From: Pleurotus djamor
Lineage: Eukaryota; Basidiomycota; Agaricomycetes; Agaricales; Pleurotaceae
DNA length: 64,000 bases
Assembly: GCA_029747585.1 (NCBI GenBank)
Contig: JAPEVF010000234.1
Location: 1 to 64,000, forward strand
Reading direction: 5' to 3'
Part shown: piece by piece, positions 1 to 12,525 of the stretch
Numbering within the stretch: the first letter of the stretch is position 1
How the letters are laid out: the number at the start of each line of letters is the position of its first letter
The notes under the pieces: generated by a model
Database searches by the model: none
What the model saw: only the letters and a program-made list of their open reading frames with translations
What the model was told of the DNA's origin: nothing
Made by a program: the position numbers and the translations under genes

Positions 1-1800
1 AGTCAAGAAACGTACCCAGTACGATGACCGTCCTCATACGAGCGTCGCGTTCCGCTTTGGAGTCGAATCCAGGACACAGAACATCGCCGAGGGTCACTCT
101 TCCCCTCCTTGAACTAGTTCTCGACGGTGTAAACTCGAGGTGATAGAGTGTTCGCGGCCTTGTCACGTTCGACGCGTTCGCCAGGTACTTTATGACCCGA
201 AGGCTCAGGGATTCGGATTGCATTCGACGTAGAAGGGTTGATTGCTATGATGGTAGGCGTGGGGTATGTTGCTGTGGGAAGTGGTAAGAAAGACGTGACA
301 GAGGAGGAGAGGAGGAGACATACCTTTTAGAATAAGCAGATCACTTCCTCCATACGCTGTTCTTTCTCCGTCGTAGAGTAGGATCCTATCTCAATCACGG
401 TTAACTTGCGGCTCGTTAGCTGTTCCATCAACGTCGTCTACCTGTATCGTTCGTTTAGTAAGAATTACTGGAGAAAATGTCGGACCAAACCTAGCATCCC
501 AGAGAACCATGCAATTGATGTACCCTTGACCGCTAGAACCTTGCTCATGGCGTCAACCCTGGTCATCCCAGCGAGAGCGGTTCGGCCGAGCAACCCGCTT
601 GCACACTCTTCTTGATCATCACTGGTCGTTGCTGAAGTTTTGACACGCAAGGTCTTCGCGACTCGTTTGGAGCACGATAGATGTCTTGAGGATGACGGGG
701 AAGCGTCAAGGTAGTTCCTAACCCAGGTCCGAAAGGTTAGGTCGCAGTGTTTCAGAGGAAACGTAAAAGCTCACCTTGATAGGAGAGTTCGTAGGTGTAA
801 ACACCTTTATACGGATATTCCAGCCCATAGAGGACGGCTGGCAGAGGGTACGTCGTGTTCAAGTCCTGAAGGCCAACCGAGTCAGGATATCAGAGGGTAC
901 AACGGAGCTGGAAACACGCACCAGGAACGGAGAAGATGGCACGCAATGCATCGGGGATGAAACGCGACAAAAACGCGTCATTCAAGCTAGAAGGATCAAT
1001 ATTGAGTGAGTTCACACTGGCATCGAACGAAACGGTGCGACTTACCTCCCCAAATCCTCGAGAACAAGCACGGAAAAAAGCCAACCCCTCCAACCTGATC
1101 CCTCGTCCCGACCTCCATCTGTTTCATAGCCAACAATCTTGACACTGAAGTCTTCATCGGAGTCTTTTTTGTCCTTCGGTGCGTCCATAGAGATCTGGTC
1201 TCCAGTTTTGTGTAGGTACGCAACGAGCGTGCTATTTGAGAAGGCGTTAGTCGTTGCGTGTTCCAGAGAAGGGTGCGGGGTATCGACACCTTTTGGTGAG
1301 TATTCCATGTCGTTGGGGTCATTTAGAACATGGAGAATCACGTTCGAATTCTGCGAAATGAGTCAGTGCAACGGACAACAGGAATCGTGCCGCAAAGACA
1401 TGCCAGGCCCGGAAAACGCGATAAAACGACGTCATGAAGTCCAAAACACGTCCAAAACGCGTCGTTGAAGCTAGTTGTACTGCGGGAAAGTCAAGTTCCA
1501 ACTAAATCGAAGCAAACGACGCGACATACCTTCCAGAACCCGTCAAACCAAGCCAAAAGGCAGGCCACGAAGGCTAGCCATTAACCAACTCGATAACCAT
1601 ACCCAATTCTCCCAAACTCGTAGGCGTCGAGCTCAGAGATGAAGTCTTCGTCGAGAGCAATGTGTTCTTGTGCGTCGAGCCTATCGGACCATCGTGTCCA
1701 TAGAGACCTTGTCTCCAGTTTCGAGACGGCACTTTGAGATCGCGCTATTCGAGAAGGATTAGATGTTGTATACTCCAAAAAGGGTACAAAGTCTCACCTG
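1..1800 (-). pseudogene. Decayed multi-exon gene of unknown family, copy 1
   Basis: I do not recognise the family. Read on the minus strand, blocks of peptide are shared with an opposite-strand copy at 15.8-17.6 kb. They include a block ending LLGRT..AG.....AM.K (about 650-530), a block ILLYDGERTAYGG (about 400-340) and a block GERVERDKAANTL followed by TVEN (about 180-120). The block at about 1340-1040 is one long open exon that ends at a good donor (GGTAAGT) near 1045. Conserved donors GTAAGTCG, GTATGTCG and GTGAGCTTTT recur at the same places in both copies, which supports an exon/intron gene rather than a plain repeat. In-frame stops interrupt it, for example just before the ILLYDG block and after TVEN, and the 1800-1500 part is a frameshifted tandem duplicate of the 1340-1040 part. 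The gene runs off the left edge. A functional gene with unusual splicing cannot be excluded. Confidence 0.55.
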
Positions 1801-4800
1801 TGATTACGCTGGAAAGGAAGCGCGAAAGGAAAATGGCAATGTTGGATGATTTTGAGATGGAGGTCATGGTCACTGGTGGGAGGAAGGAAGATATGGGAAA
1901 GCAAACAAACGTCAACTTGACTTGTTGACCCACGATCATCATCACATCCACATTCACGAACGGTGTCTGGTAGACTATTCAATCCCACCTATTTCTACGG
2001 CGAAGACAACGCTATCGTGTGTCGAGTTACTCATAGCCGTCATCAGACCCGGAACCCCGGAACTCTCATTCCCACACCGCAACACTAGTGAACCCGACGC
2101 GCAAGCGAAACAGAAGGACTCAACTTACCCCCCACGGCAATAATCAAGCTCGTAACTCGGGGTCTGCTTGAAGACTCTCAGCCTGATACAGGGACTTCAC
2201 CCTATCGACATCGACCGCAACCATCCGCTAGAGCCTCTCTGCTCGATTTGGTGCGATATCTCTCCTGGAGAGATTCCACAGTCACTGTTAAACGTTAATG
2301 CCCCACGATGCAAGACGACATGCATTCGTATCTGCGTGGCCTCAGTTGGGAGTAGCACAGGAAGTGCAGGCGCGTTTTACTCTCTCCTCTTTGCTCTCCT
2401 CTCAATCCTAGATAAACCCACAGAACACCTCCGCTTCGATCAAGACTTTACCTTCATCGAACACATATCGTAACTAAGAACTTGTCGAATATCAATAATA
2501 TATATATATCCCTCGACTCTCCTGCCTATCTTCTTGTTCACGACCACTATCCAGACGCGCCACCTCACACGAATACCGAAACAACATGCTCGAAGGCACA
2601 CATTGAACCCACAGCTTGAAGTCCAAAGTTCAAGCCTGCGATGACCACGCGTCCATTCATCCGTATCCCTAAAATCTCAAGCTCAACGCGTCCCTTTGCA
2701 ACAGAACCACGACCTTATGCTCCCCGCATCAGTGTGGAAACGGACGAAGCTTGATTTTCTCTAAAACAGTGTCGATCGCATGTGGCAGAAGGGATTCACT
2801 TGTCAGCGTAGAGGATCCAAGTGACAAAGGATACAGAGATGTCCCTTTATCAGACGACGTTATTTGGTGAGCCTTTCATTCCACTCGATGCCTCTGAGTC
2901 ACCAACGACGTGCAGGAACAACATCAGATGTTCCGCTTGCCGCCCTTTTCCGAATCATCCTCTCGCGTCTCTGACTCCAATCCCCATACACAAAACGAAG
3001 GTCATCGTTGCATCGAAGGAAATAACGGTTATCTTGTTGGAAAAAAGCCAAGTACGGGAAAGGAAAAGACAGGCGAAGTCCAGTGGATGCCGCGTTAATA
3101 TGGTAGGATTCAATGTACCACCTTCGCCTTCCTCAGTCCTAACCGTCTGCACCTTTCTCAGCTCATCTGCTCAACGCTACGTAACATCACCAACATCACA
3201 GTCAACCTCCTCCAAGCGCCAATCCTCCGCTCAGCTCACAGCTACTTATCTTGTATGAGCTCCTTCATCATTCTCTCTCCCCCGCGCCAAGTGCTAAACC
3301 TATGTCTTCCAGTCCTCCCCGATCCCCGATGTCATTCATTCAATTCGGCTTGAATCTCACAATGAAAGCTCACATAAGACAGAAATGCGCCGCCGCTACG
3401 TCCCAAGCAGTCTACCGTGAAAATCTAAAGTTTCAACTCGACGATTTGGATTGCAAGTTCAACCTGGTTCTGTGCAGATACGGTACGTCATACCTCTGGA
3501 AATCATGAAAGTTCGACTCTCAACTGCTGCCCCAGACCTCATTCCGTTGGCCGCATACACCCATCGACGACCACTCTCCCTGGCTCTACATTCCTCCGCT
3601 TCGGATGGTCATGGCTATTTGACCGGAACGTGCATATGATACAGGCCTCGCGAACTTCTAATGACGACACAAGTAAAAGAACGACGGAGGAGAAACTCAA
3701 CATATCTCGCTTGGAAAATTTCCAAGTGTCACAGTTAAGGACCCCAGATGAAGCAGCTCACGATGCTGCCAATCGGGTGTGGTATCTTATGGGTACGTCA
3801 TCCTCGTCGATACCCACTCTCGTTCGGTTTCTCAGCTAAGAGAAACTCGCAGCTCAATATCCAACCCTGAAATTTGAAGCTCGATTCCGGCTTCGATGTC
3901 GACGACGACGACGACTCTTCCCTCCTATCGTTTCACAAGGCTCTCGGTCTATACGCTGTGGAACTATCTTCAACACGTGTTCACCGAGTTCTGTACTGCG
4001 CAAGACCAGAGTTTGAGCAACATCCCCTTGACGGTCTACTCAGCAGAGCGAAGTCAAGGAGGATCAATGTCTCGACGAGAGTCCCCTCACCAACTCGTTT
4101 TGTTTTCAGTCCGTACACGACACCAAGGAACAACGTCAAGTAAACGACGTCTTCAACTACCCGCTGGCTTGAACTCAAACCTTGTCAAACCTTGAACATA
4201 GGTTATAGTAGGGAGTTGAACGACACCGACGCTGCCATTCTTTCGATTTCGTCCAAGCACTCGATGTGTCGCCCTCGAACGAACGCACGATGTCGAAGTC
4301 GCCTCGAATCCGGCTTCAATATGTGGTGCCTGAAACCGTGATCACGCAAAAGTCAAGTGCGAGCTTGCGGAGTTGAACATCCACTGCCAGTGACGATCGT
4401 GTCCAAGTCAGTGTCGAAGTTCAACCAGGAGCAGAACGGCCAGGCTCCCGTCATCTACATCAGCTCGAGTAAGTAATAGAGTACAATCTACTCGATTCGC
4501 CTTGACTCATAATCGATGCAGCAGGAACAGTACCAAACATATAAAGTCCTCAAACCTGTACTCTAGTCCCCATGTACATCCGACAGAAAGACGCCACAAG
4601 CAAAGTCCTGGACGAAAATGAACGGTTCTATCGTCGGTGACAAGAGAGGAAGAGAACACAGCGAACGGACAGATTTCAGTTGTTGATCTAGCAAGCTCCA
4701 ATGTTCCGCCTCTGCTTTCCTTGATCCTAACTAACCTCGTTCAAGAAAAATTTCGCCCGAAAATTTCGCTTGATGCTTCGACACAGGCTTCCATGAGCAC

Positions 4801-6300
4801 CACGACCCTTCCGTCCTTCTCTTTCGCCACGCTCAAGGCGTCGCTGCAGACGAACTACGTTGTCCGAGCTTGAACACCATCCCAATTAGTGACGGTCGTA
4901 CGCGGACTTTTCAGAGTGGAGGAAGTAGGATTCAAAGTAGTAGGATCCAAAGTATTCGGACAGGACCTCTCACCAGTTCAACCGCATAACGTGAGTAGTT
5001 CAATCCATCCAACGTCTCTGAGTTGCCCACTATCCGTAGGGACATTACGCCCTCGAGCCCACGCGTCAGACCGCCCCCGTCTCCTCTTCAACTTTCATCA
5101 ACAAGGTCTACATATTTGCACCTTCGACCACGATCGTCATGTACCTCCGAGAAACGCGTCGCCTGCGATGGTTCATCGTTGTCGATGCGCACGCATAGAG
5201 TAGAGAGTCGAGACGCAAGAGAAGGGAAACACCATCGTTGATCCGAGTTTCAACTTTCGAATGTGCTAGTGAGATTCAAGGTTCCCCCGTCGTTTTTCCG
5301 ATTCCCGATTCCCAATTCCCAATTCCCAATTCCCAATTCCCAACCAACCAACCTTGCCAGTGCTTGAACTGAACCTAGTCTAGTCTAGGTACTTTCCGCC
5401 TCATTTAGTCGACGTCTAAGCGTCTATGTAAGACAGCATCAAGGTCGAATTGCGAATGCGTGGATAACCAGAATGACATCTTGGACGACGTCACGATCCT
5501 TATGGCGTTCTCGTTTGGATTCACGTCGTAATCAGTGTGTTACGTACGTAGCGCAGACGGTGTGGCCATCTGGATGAAGCTAAGGTTCAAACGTTCGAAT
5601 ACTACGAACCTGACGATAATGTACACCGCAGAGCAGAGTCCCGAGTCTCAGGTATTGACATACTTAAGGGTCCTACCGTTCAATTATTCACCGAGGACAT
5701 CCAAGTCAGTCGTTCATCTATATATCTCACTCTACCCTATCCGCTCTGGCTCATCAACGTTCAACGACCTAACGCAAGACAACAGCAACTGTACACTGTA
5801 CCACCGCCATCCTCCCTTCCTCAGCTAGCCGCAACTTCAACTACAATCCACATCTACATACTTTTCCTTTCCCTTGAAACGCCCCAGCGACGTCTGGGGA
5901 AGGGTCGAACTGTTCCATTCTATTCCATTCAAGTCCTATCGCGGGGGTACGGACAAGTGCAGAGAAGAAGAGAAGAGAGAAGCAAGAGAGAATGGATGCC
6001 CTCTCCTTAAGTTCGGATTGATAAGGTATGTAAGACTCAACATACCACCTTCGTCTTCCTGAATCCTGAATCCTGAACACTGACTTGACCGTCTTCGTTC
6101 AGGACATTATCACGTTATCACCCCACCATCTTCTCGCCGTCTACTCTAGCACCCCAGCCGAGCGATTTCGTAAGAACAAACTCGCCGCTTGCTCATCAAC
6201 CACAAAGTGGCCTCCAACCCGTGCTCCTTGGCGAGCCGAAGCCTGTGAGTACTTATAGTGTAGAGTATACGTCACGGCGTCCGCGTCATTAATCATTAAT
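1801..6300. other. Gene-less stretch with diverged internal similarities
   Basis: I find no splice-consistent gene here. Two short stretches resemble each other in translation: plus-strand MSTTTTTLPSYRFTRL near 3896 and MSTTTLPSFSFATLK near 4793, suggesting old duplicated sequence. A second pair of similar stretches, about 3100-3135 and 6030-6062, shares CCACCTTCG.CTTCCT after a similar lead-in. Donor-like strings such as GGTACGTCAT recur, so these may be further gene relics, but no frame stays open across them. An AT dinucleotide run lies near 2497-2511. Confidence 0.4.
5301..5353. repeat. 7-bp minisatellite, unit ATTCCCA
   Basis: Six head-to-tail copies of a 7-base unit (first copy ATTCCCG, then ATTCCCA) occupy 5301-5342 and run directly into a short ACCA repeat ending at 5353. 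It lies in gene-less sequence. Confidence 0.95.
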
Positions 6301-6491
6301 CTCGTACTCATTCCTTAAGGCACCAGGCTTGCAAGTGTGTTGTCATTGATTCGTTTTACTTCAACTCGTTGGGTTGTATCGTACGCGCATATAGTAGGGA
6401 AGCCACCGTGAACTTGGATGCAGTCACATAGTAGGAAGATAGGAAGAAGGAAGATAGATTTGGCTCTTGGTTGTGGGTGCCGGTGATTGTC

Positions 6492-6563
6492 GATGGAGGA
6501 TAGAGGATGGAGCTTGGAGGATGGAGGATAGAGGATAGAGCTTAGAGGACGGAGGATAGAGGC
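6492..6563. repeat. Degenerate purine minisatellite (GGATAGA/GGATGGA)
   Basis: About ten imperfect copies of a 7-base purine-rich unit (GGATAGA, GGATGGA, GAGCTTA variants) follow one another. The strand asymmetry is marked: nearly all A, G and T on the plus strand. Confidence 0.8.
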
Positions 6564-8062
6564 AGGGAAGCGACGCAAGCGAGGAGCGTACAGCTATCGA
6601 TATCGATTACAGAACTTGCATGCTAGACCTTCGACAGGAGGCGACAGCAGCTTGTTCAAGGACCCGCGAAGGAGATGGTCGACCGAGGTCCGAGGCGTTG
6701 GTTGGCGCAAGGAGCAGATTTGGGGGTATCCATTGGGTTGTCGGGTTAGCTACGAAAAGCTTAGCCAGGGAAAGGGAAAGGGAAACGATTGGAAGGCTCA
6801 AGTTTTTTTTTGGAAGGGTGTGTCTCGTAGAATTTGAAAGCTTTACACTGTAATTAGGAAGAGTGGATTCGAATCCGTTGCAGAGATCAAGGGAAGCCTC
6901 GATTCGAGCATTTTGCTAGACAAAGACAAGGTTCACACTGCCTTGACTCTGAGTTGTGGGAGATGCAGCGTTGACTGGGTTGTGACTCAAAGTGTTGCGC
7001 GTAGATTATTACATAAATAGCGAGGAAAGAGCGGAAAATTTATTAAAGACAGAGCCGTTGTGCGATCCGGGGTAGCAAAGATTTGGAGGACTGGAGGACT
7101 TGCAAGAAACGAACCGACGATGACGTCACGATCGACAGAAGCATCGGCTTCAGGGCCGGGTTCGAGTTCCTTTCCTCTGACCGTCTGCAAGCATCAACTT
7201 CAAGACGTGGTTCGAGCTACATCGCCTCAGCTCAATACCCCTGCCTGCATCCACACGATCATGACGACTAGTAGTAGAAGAAGACCGTCATAGCGAATTC
7301 ATATCCATCTCAAGACCCTTCCCGACCTCGCGACCGGAGCGGCAAAGACCATTTGAGCTACAACTTCAAGGAGATGAGTTCCTGTGTATGGACACCCGTC
7401 GGATAGCGTCACAGGCCAGGATAGGCATTGGGCAAAGGTGCGTAAACCGACTTTGCTATTTCCTTCGATTTGCGCCCTCACGCCGACCTCCATCCCGATT
7501 CCCCATCCAGTGGCAGCGTGGCAGTAGGACTCCCTTCCGTCCCTCAAAGCCTCAATGGCCTCAATGGCCTCAACTTCAAGCTACCGCCCAACTCAGATCA
7601 CTCCTCGGCTCTCGTCATCCTCCACATGTCCCACAGCGTACGAATTCCAGTNCAACAACCCCANCCCCGGTTAACCCACCTAATACTATGGCAGACCATC
7701 CCCTCGGCCTCAGGCTCCATTCCCAGATTCCAGATTCCAGAAACACGAACTCGAAATTCACCCATCTCGGTACGGCATACATATACTCGGACGTCACGCA
7801 TGCGTAGGATTCGCAAATGCCAATGGCTCGAGAAGAAAGCTGGAGGATGAGATGTGTGAGGAAGATTAATTCCGACGCACCGCGATGCAATACACAATGC
7901 CAGTCGACCGTTAACCTTCCCTTCCCTGTGCCCTTCGACCGGGACCTCCAAGCTCGATCTATCTTATAAGCAAACCCGTGTCCCGTACGCTCCTCTTCCC
8001 TCCCTACACTATTACTATCATCCACTCGCTTCTTTCACGGGTCTACGCGAGACGAACCAATA

Positions 8063-8160
8063 CCCTCTTCTCCTCCTCTCCTAGGCTCCTCCTCTCCTCC
8101 TCCTCTCCTCTCCTCCTCTCCTCCTCTCCTCTCCTCCTCCTTCCCCTCCTCTTTACCCTA
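8063..8160. repeat. Polypyrimidine CTC/CCT tract
   Basis: An almost pure C/T stretch of nearly 100 bases made of irregular CTCCT and CCTCT units. Such a tract could be promoter-proximal in a fungus, but no gene follows it that I can support. Confidence 0.85.
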
Positions 8161-8476
8161 TCACATATCATATATCGAGCTTCAAGCTGAGCAACCGTGC
8201 GTCAACTTTCTTGCCTTTCCTCCCTCGCGCTTACCTCTATCCCTCGTCACCCAGGAGTCTGCTATCCCGGACCTTCTGTCCCTCAAACTCGAGCTGAAGC
8301 TCAAGCGCCCCGTTCCTACTCAAGTGATTCTGAATCAATCGACTCACACCGTTGGACTCTGGAACGCCGAGCAGTCACTAGTCCTAGTCAGCAGTCAATG
8401 AACGTTTGAACTTTGAAGCGACCTGATTCGCCCAGAATCATAATGCAAACCATCCCTTCCAAATCAAAATCGAATC

Positions 8477-8522
8477 CACACCACCACCACCACCACAACA
8501 ACAACAACAACAACAACAACAA
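8477..8522. repeat. Compound trinucleotide repeat (CCA)n(ACA)n
   Basis: Six or so CCA triplets pass directly into about nine ACA triplets. It is not inside a supported reading frame. A short TG run follows at about 8729-8746. Confidence 0.95.
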
Positions 8523-9200
8523 TGAACATGAACTCGACCTTGCTCGTCTCCGATACAACGCACGTCCCCTCCATCCCTCCTAGCATATACATTATTATAG
8601 GACCGATCCACCCGTCCAATCACCCACGTATCCGTCGTTCTATCCCACCCCACCCAGAACTCGAACAGATTGAGCATGTCCACCCCCGTTGATCGTTGAT
8701 GAAGAGCCTTAGTCAAGGCCGAGAACAGTGTATGTGTGTGTGTGTGGATAATATCCCTCTGTGNANTCTTTTCTTTTTCATCGCTGCGTAAGTCGTTTAA
8801 GCAGGCCGAACTTCGAGCTCATCCAAATCAATAGGGATCTCACAACACTATCCGCCCCTCTGTTTGTGTGTTGGTGGCATGTACCATCAGGAGGTTCATC
8901 CTGAGACACGATTTGTCGTTTTCAAGTTTCTACCACCGGATGGTACGAGCTACAATTTACTCCAAGCTTACTGTGAGCGTGATCACCTCTCCCCAGACGC
9001 GTGGTGAACTCGCCTATCCTCAGTACTCCACCGTTGCGTACACCACACTCACCACACGCACCACATCATCCTTACAAGGGAGGCAGCTTCCTCGCACACC
9101 CACAAACCAGAACCAGACCAAAAAAACACCGTCAGCACTTGAACACTGAAGTACTGAAGTACTGAACACTGAACAACCGATGGAAGAGATATCGAATTTA

Positions 9201-9260
9201 GTGATGGTTAGTGATGGTTAGTGATGGTTAGTGATGGTTAGTGATGGTTAGTGATGGTTA
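9201..9260. repeat. Perfect 10-bp tandem repeat, six copies
   Basis: Six identical copies of GTGATGGTTA occupy 9201-9260, followed by CTGGTTAGGG. The absence of any variation among copies suggests recent expansion. The preceding 50 bases hold a related short-period repeat of ACTGAAGT/ACTGAACA type (about 9135-9176). Confidence 0.98.
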
Positions 9261-11152
9261 CTGGTTAGGGTATGCCGGATAATCGATTCTGTGCCCTTTC
9301 CTTGCGATCCACGAGCTTGCATGAAACGAAGGGAATGTCAGCGGTAACATCCCCTTACGAGTTTCTGGCCACCGAAGTCTCAAAAGTCCCCAAGCCGTGA
9401 CACTCAACCCACCGACGAGCTTTACGGACGAGGTGTCAAGCTTCAAGTTTGAATCCCCATTGTCGACCCAGTACCCAGAACTCGACCCAACGTATCGCTA
9501 GCCAGTGATCCAGTGATCCTTTCGAACGCCGTTTGGTATCATCCAATCCACCCACTCGTACTCAACCACGAGTCTACGTTACCAACGACTCACACAACTT
9601 GAAAACCAAACACAACCAGGACTCACCATCGCAGTCAGTGTAAACGTATGCATATACGTCGACGTCTACGCGGTTATGTATGCAGATATCTCTGCCGGCT
9701 CCATTGGCCGTTTGGCTGGGCACACCACACGGACAGTGCACACTGCGGACCTTCCAATGTTGAATACGAACCACGAACTACATAGAGTACACCCCTGCAA
9801 ACGTCCAATATCGCGACCTGTCCCTGAAATTTCGAAATTTTCGAAACCTCAACATGTCCATCCGCATAAAATCGAGGATCCACACAAGGCATACATAATA
9901 CATACATTCACTCGGAATGGATGTAAATGAATGCACGGTTTGCACGGTTTGGATAGGGAAGGTTTGTGTGGGAAGGTGTCGAGGGTACCAAGGTGGATCT
10001 TGGAATCCTGAACGGAATGGAACGAAGTCGAAGGCGCCGGTTTCCTTGGCCTTTCTTTGTGGGACTTCCCTCTCTCTCACTTCATGAACCTCATCATCCC
10101 CCGTGAATCTGATCAATACGACGACTAGATCACGCTCGAAACATCCACACCCTCTTCCCTCCCTCCCTCCGTGCTATACTCTAAATAAGATCATTCCGCC
10201 CTCGTAAACCCGTCCGGACGCACGACAATGACTCGAGCGACAAGCGACCAACGACCAACGACCAGTCAACGGTCAACGGTCATATTAACCTTGTCCACAT
10301 CGTACCAGTCCCAGGTTCGAAGACTTCGCCTACGAGACTTCCTCCCATGCCCTTGGTCGTCTTGCAGTTCTATTGTCTTCTCGCGTCGCCATTTCGTCTT
10401 CACATACTACTCAGCCTCTCAACTCAAAATCACAGCTTCCCGGGGTTGCCTAGTATCACGCCTCGTTACGCGTCATCAACCACACATCAAGAGATTTTCT
10501 TTTTCTAGCGTGCAACATCGTGGCCTCGTAGTAATATGTATGCCGTCAGTCTCAGGAGGTTCACGGTGAGCTTGACTGTCTCCCTAATCTCCTCAAAGAG
10601 GTCTCCCCATTCTCCGACTTACCCTTCTTATAGGCTATCTCCTTGAAGGTCGCTCACGAACCGACTCGGAAGCGTGTGGTTCACTCTCGAGTCTCCTGGA
10701 AACCTTACAGGCTAGCCTACGGAAAGTCTGTGGAATCAGAGCTGCGGCGTCAAATATACGTACAGCACCATGCAAAGCTGCACATAAGTTGAGCTCAGAG
10801 GTTCCTTTGATTTTAGGGTACGTGTAATTCTTGTTCTTCTGTTTCTGTGGGTTACAAGGATACTTATTACTCTCCGTCATCAGCCATCCTCTTATATACC
10901 CAACTTGTCTCAAGTGGCTCGTATTCCCCGTACTTGGCTATTTCCCAGCTACGACGGCCGCCTAGATTGGCGCACGGATGACCATCGTGGAGCTGCGAGT
11001 CGGGGATTGAAGTTTAGAGTACGCTGGTTAGAGTCAGCTTTGATGATTTCTAGACAAGGTTCGTTGCTTGGCTTGGGGTGTCACAGGACGAGGTCGGGTC
11101 CTGCTATTCAAATTTCATTGAAGAACTAGCTGATCAGATGTACGTACGTATT

Positions 11153-11188
11153 TTTCTGTTTCTGTTTCTGTTTCTGTTTCTGTTTCTG
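11153..11188. repeat. Hexamer repeat (TTTCTG)6
   Basis: Six perfect copies of TTTCTG, then TTTCCT. Gene-less surroundings. Confidence 0.97.
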
Positions 11189-12469
11189 TTTCCTATTAAC
11201 TCGTTCACTTAGAGTAATGTGCAAATTGTGGCCCTGAGATAAGTTGAAAGAAGCCTGCCAGTTTATCTACCCGGCCCCAGAAATTCTCAATTTGCCCAAT
11301 CAGAGAGATCATCTATGAGACTACGTGCACTCCCCGTCGTGTCTCGCGGCGAAGTCGGGGTGAGGAGCTTCGACGTCGAAAACCCCGTCATCGTTTGCGG
11401 GTGCTCGCTCTCGACCGTGAACTTCTCCATCCCCTGTTACCAGTTACCAGAACGACGACCAGGGCGTCGCGTGATCAACCACACCCTCTTCCTCCATCCG
11501 TCAAGCCGTCGTTTTCGGTTGGGCCCAGGAAGTACAAGACCCGAGCAATGAATTCATGGCCTGATCGTCGAACCTACGTCAAACTCAAACGGAACCCATT
11601 GAATAACCATTCAAGGAACAAACTTCAAATCGATAGTGTTCGACGGCTTCAGGATCCGACCTACCTAACATTAATACGCGCACCACATTGGTTCCTTTAC
11701 ACCAACACTCTGGCTTGTCTCTTGCGCCATCTGCCTGGAGCTTGGAGGCTGAGAAGGTCTTCGCCTGCGTCTAGCGTGATTGGGAAGTCATGCGCTCGTC
11801 GACGTCGATGTCGTCGTCGTCAGCTGACAATGAGCTCCCTTGACGCCTGAATGAATGGCCGCCTTCTACCCAAATTTCGCTTCCTCGCATCCTTCGTTCG
11901 GTGTCCTTTATTCCCGGTGTTAACACTCTCCGAATGCACATAGACTTCATTTTTCATTTGCCCCAGGTCATCCGACTGCGTCATTTGCTCATTTGTTCTG
12001 CGAAAATTGCTCTCATCGACAAGACCTCGAGCATAACATGAACTCGTGGGGTTTCATCTACATCAAACTCATGGTCTTACTGACAGCGCGAGTGATGGTA
12101 GCACCGATATCTTGTGTGCCCTCCACCTCTGAACTCATCTCGAAGCACAGTTGTAGTCACCTGACCGGTTTGTATACCACAATGATTCTCTTCCATTCAC
12201 TTCGGGCCAACAATGGCACCGGTGCACTCAGTCTACGTTGTCGTTGAACTTCAAGCTTCACGATTCATCCACTCGAAGTGACACAGTCGATCCATCCTCA
12301 AACTATCGGAAATGATGAACGAGGATCCCCGAACCCAACGCTTCTTCGTCATTCTGAAGACTGGTCCAATATGCGCTGACGGAGTGCTTCCTCAGCTTTA
12401 CATCGCCGGGACCCCGACTCACGTATCACTTTCATTCGACCGTCCTCTCTGGAAACCCTTGCGACCATC

Positions 12470-12476
12470 TATAAAA
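12470..12476 (+). promoter_or_regulatory. TATA box of the galactose-binding-like gene
   Basis: TATAAAA stands 50 bases before the ATG at 12526, a plausible distance for a fungal core promoter with a short 5' leader. Confidence 0.6.
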
Positions 12477-12525
12477 GCCATTGCAGGTAGCAATATTGTC
12501 CGACCAGACCTCGATAGCCAGCAAC

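Larger units (their letters stand above)
6301..12469. other. Gene-less, microsatellite-rich stretch
   Basis: Reading frames here are short and none joins to others through plausible introns into a recognisable protein. The stretch carries several simple repeats, listed separately, and long pyrimidine-rich strings. Four N bases (7652, 7664, 8764, 8766) mark uncertain assembly. I see no tRNA, rRNA, transposase or reverse-transcriptase signature. Confidence 0.5.

Noticed and set aside
6800..6890. Possible tRNA T-arm (GATTCGAATCC)
   Set aside because: No D-arm, anticodon stem or acceptor stem can be drawn around it.
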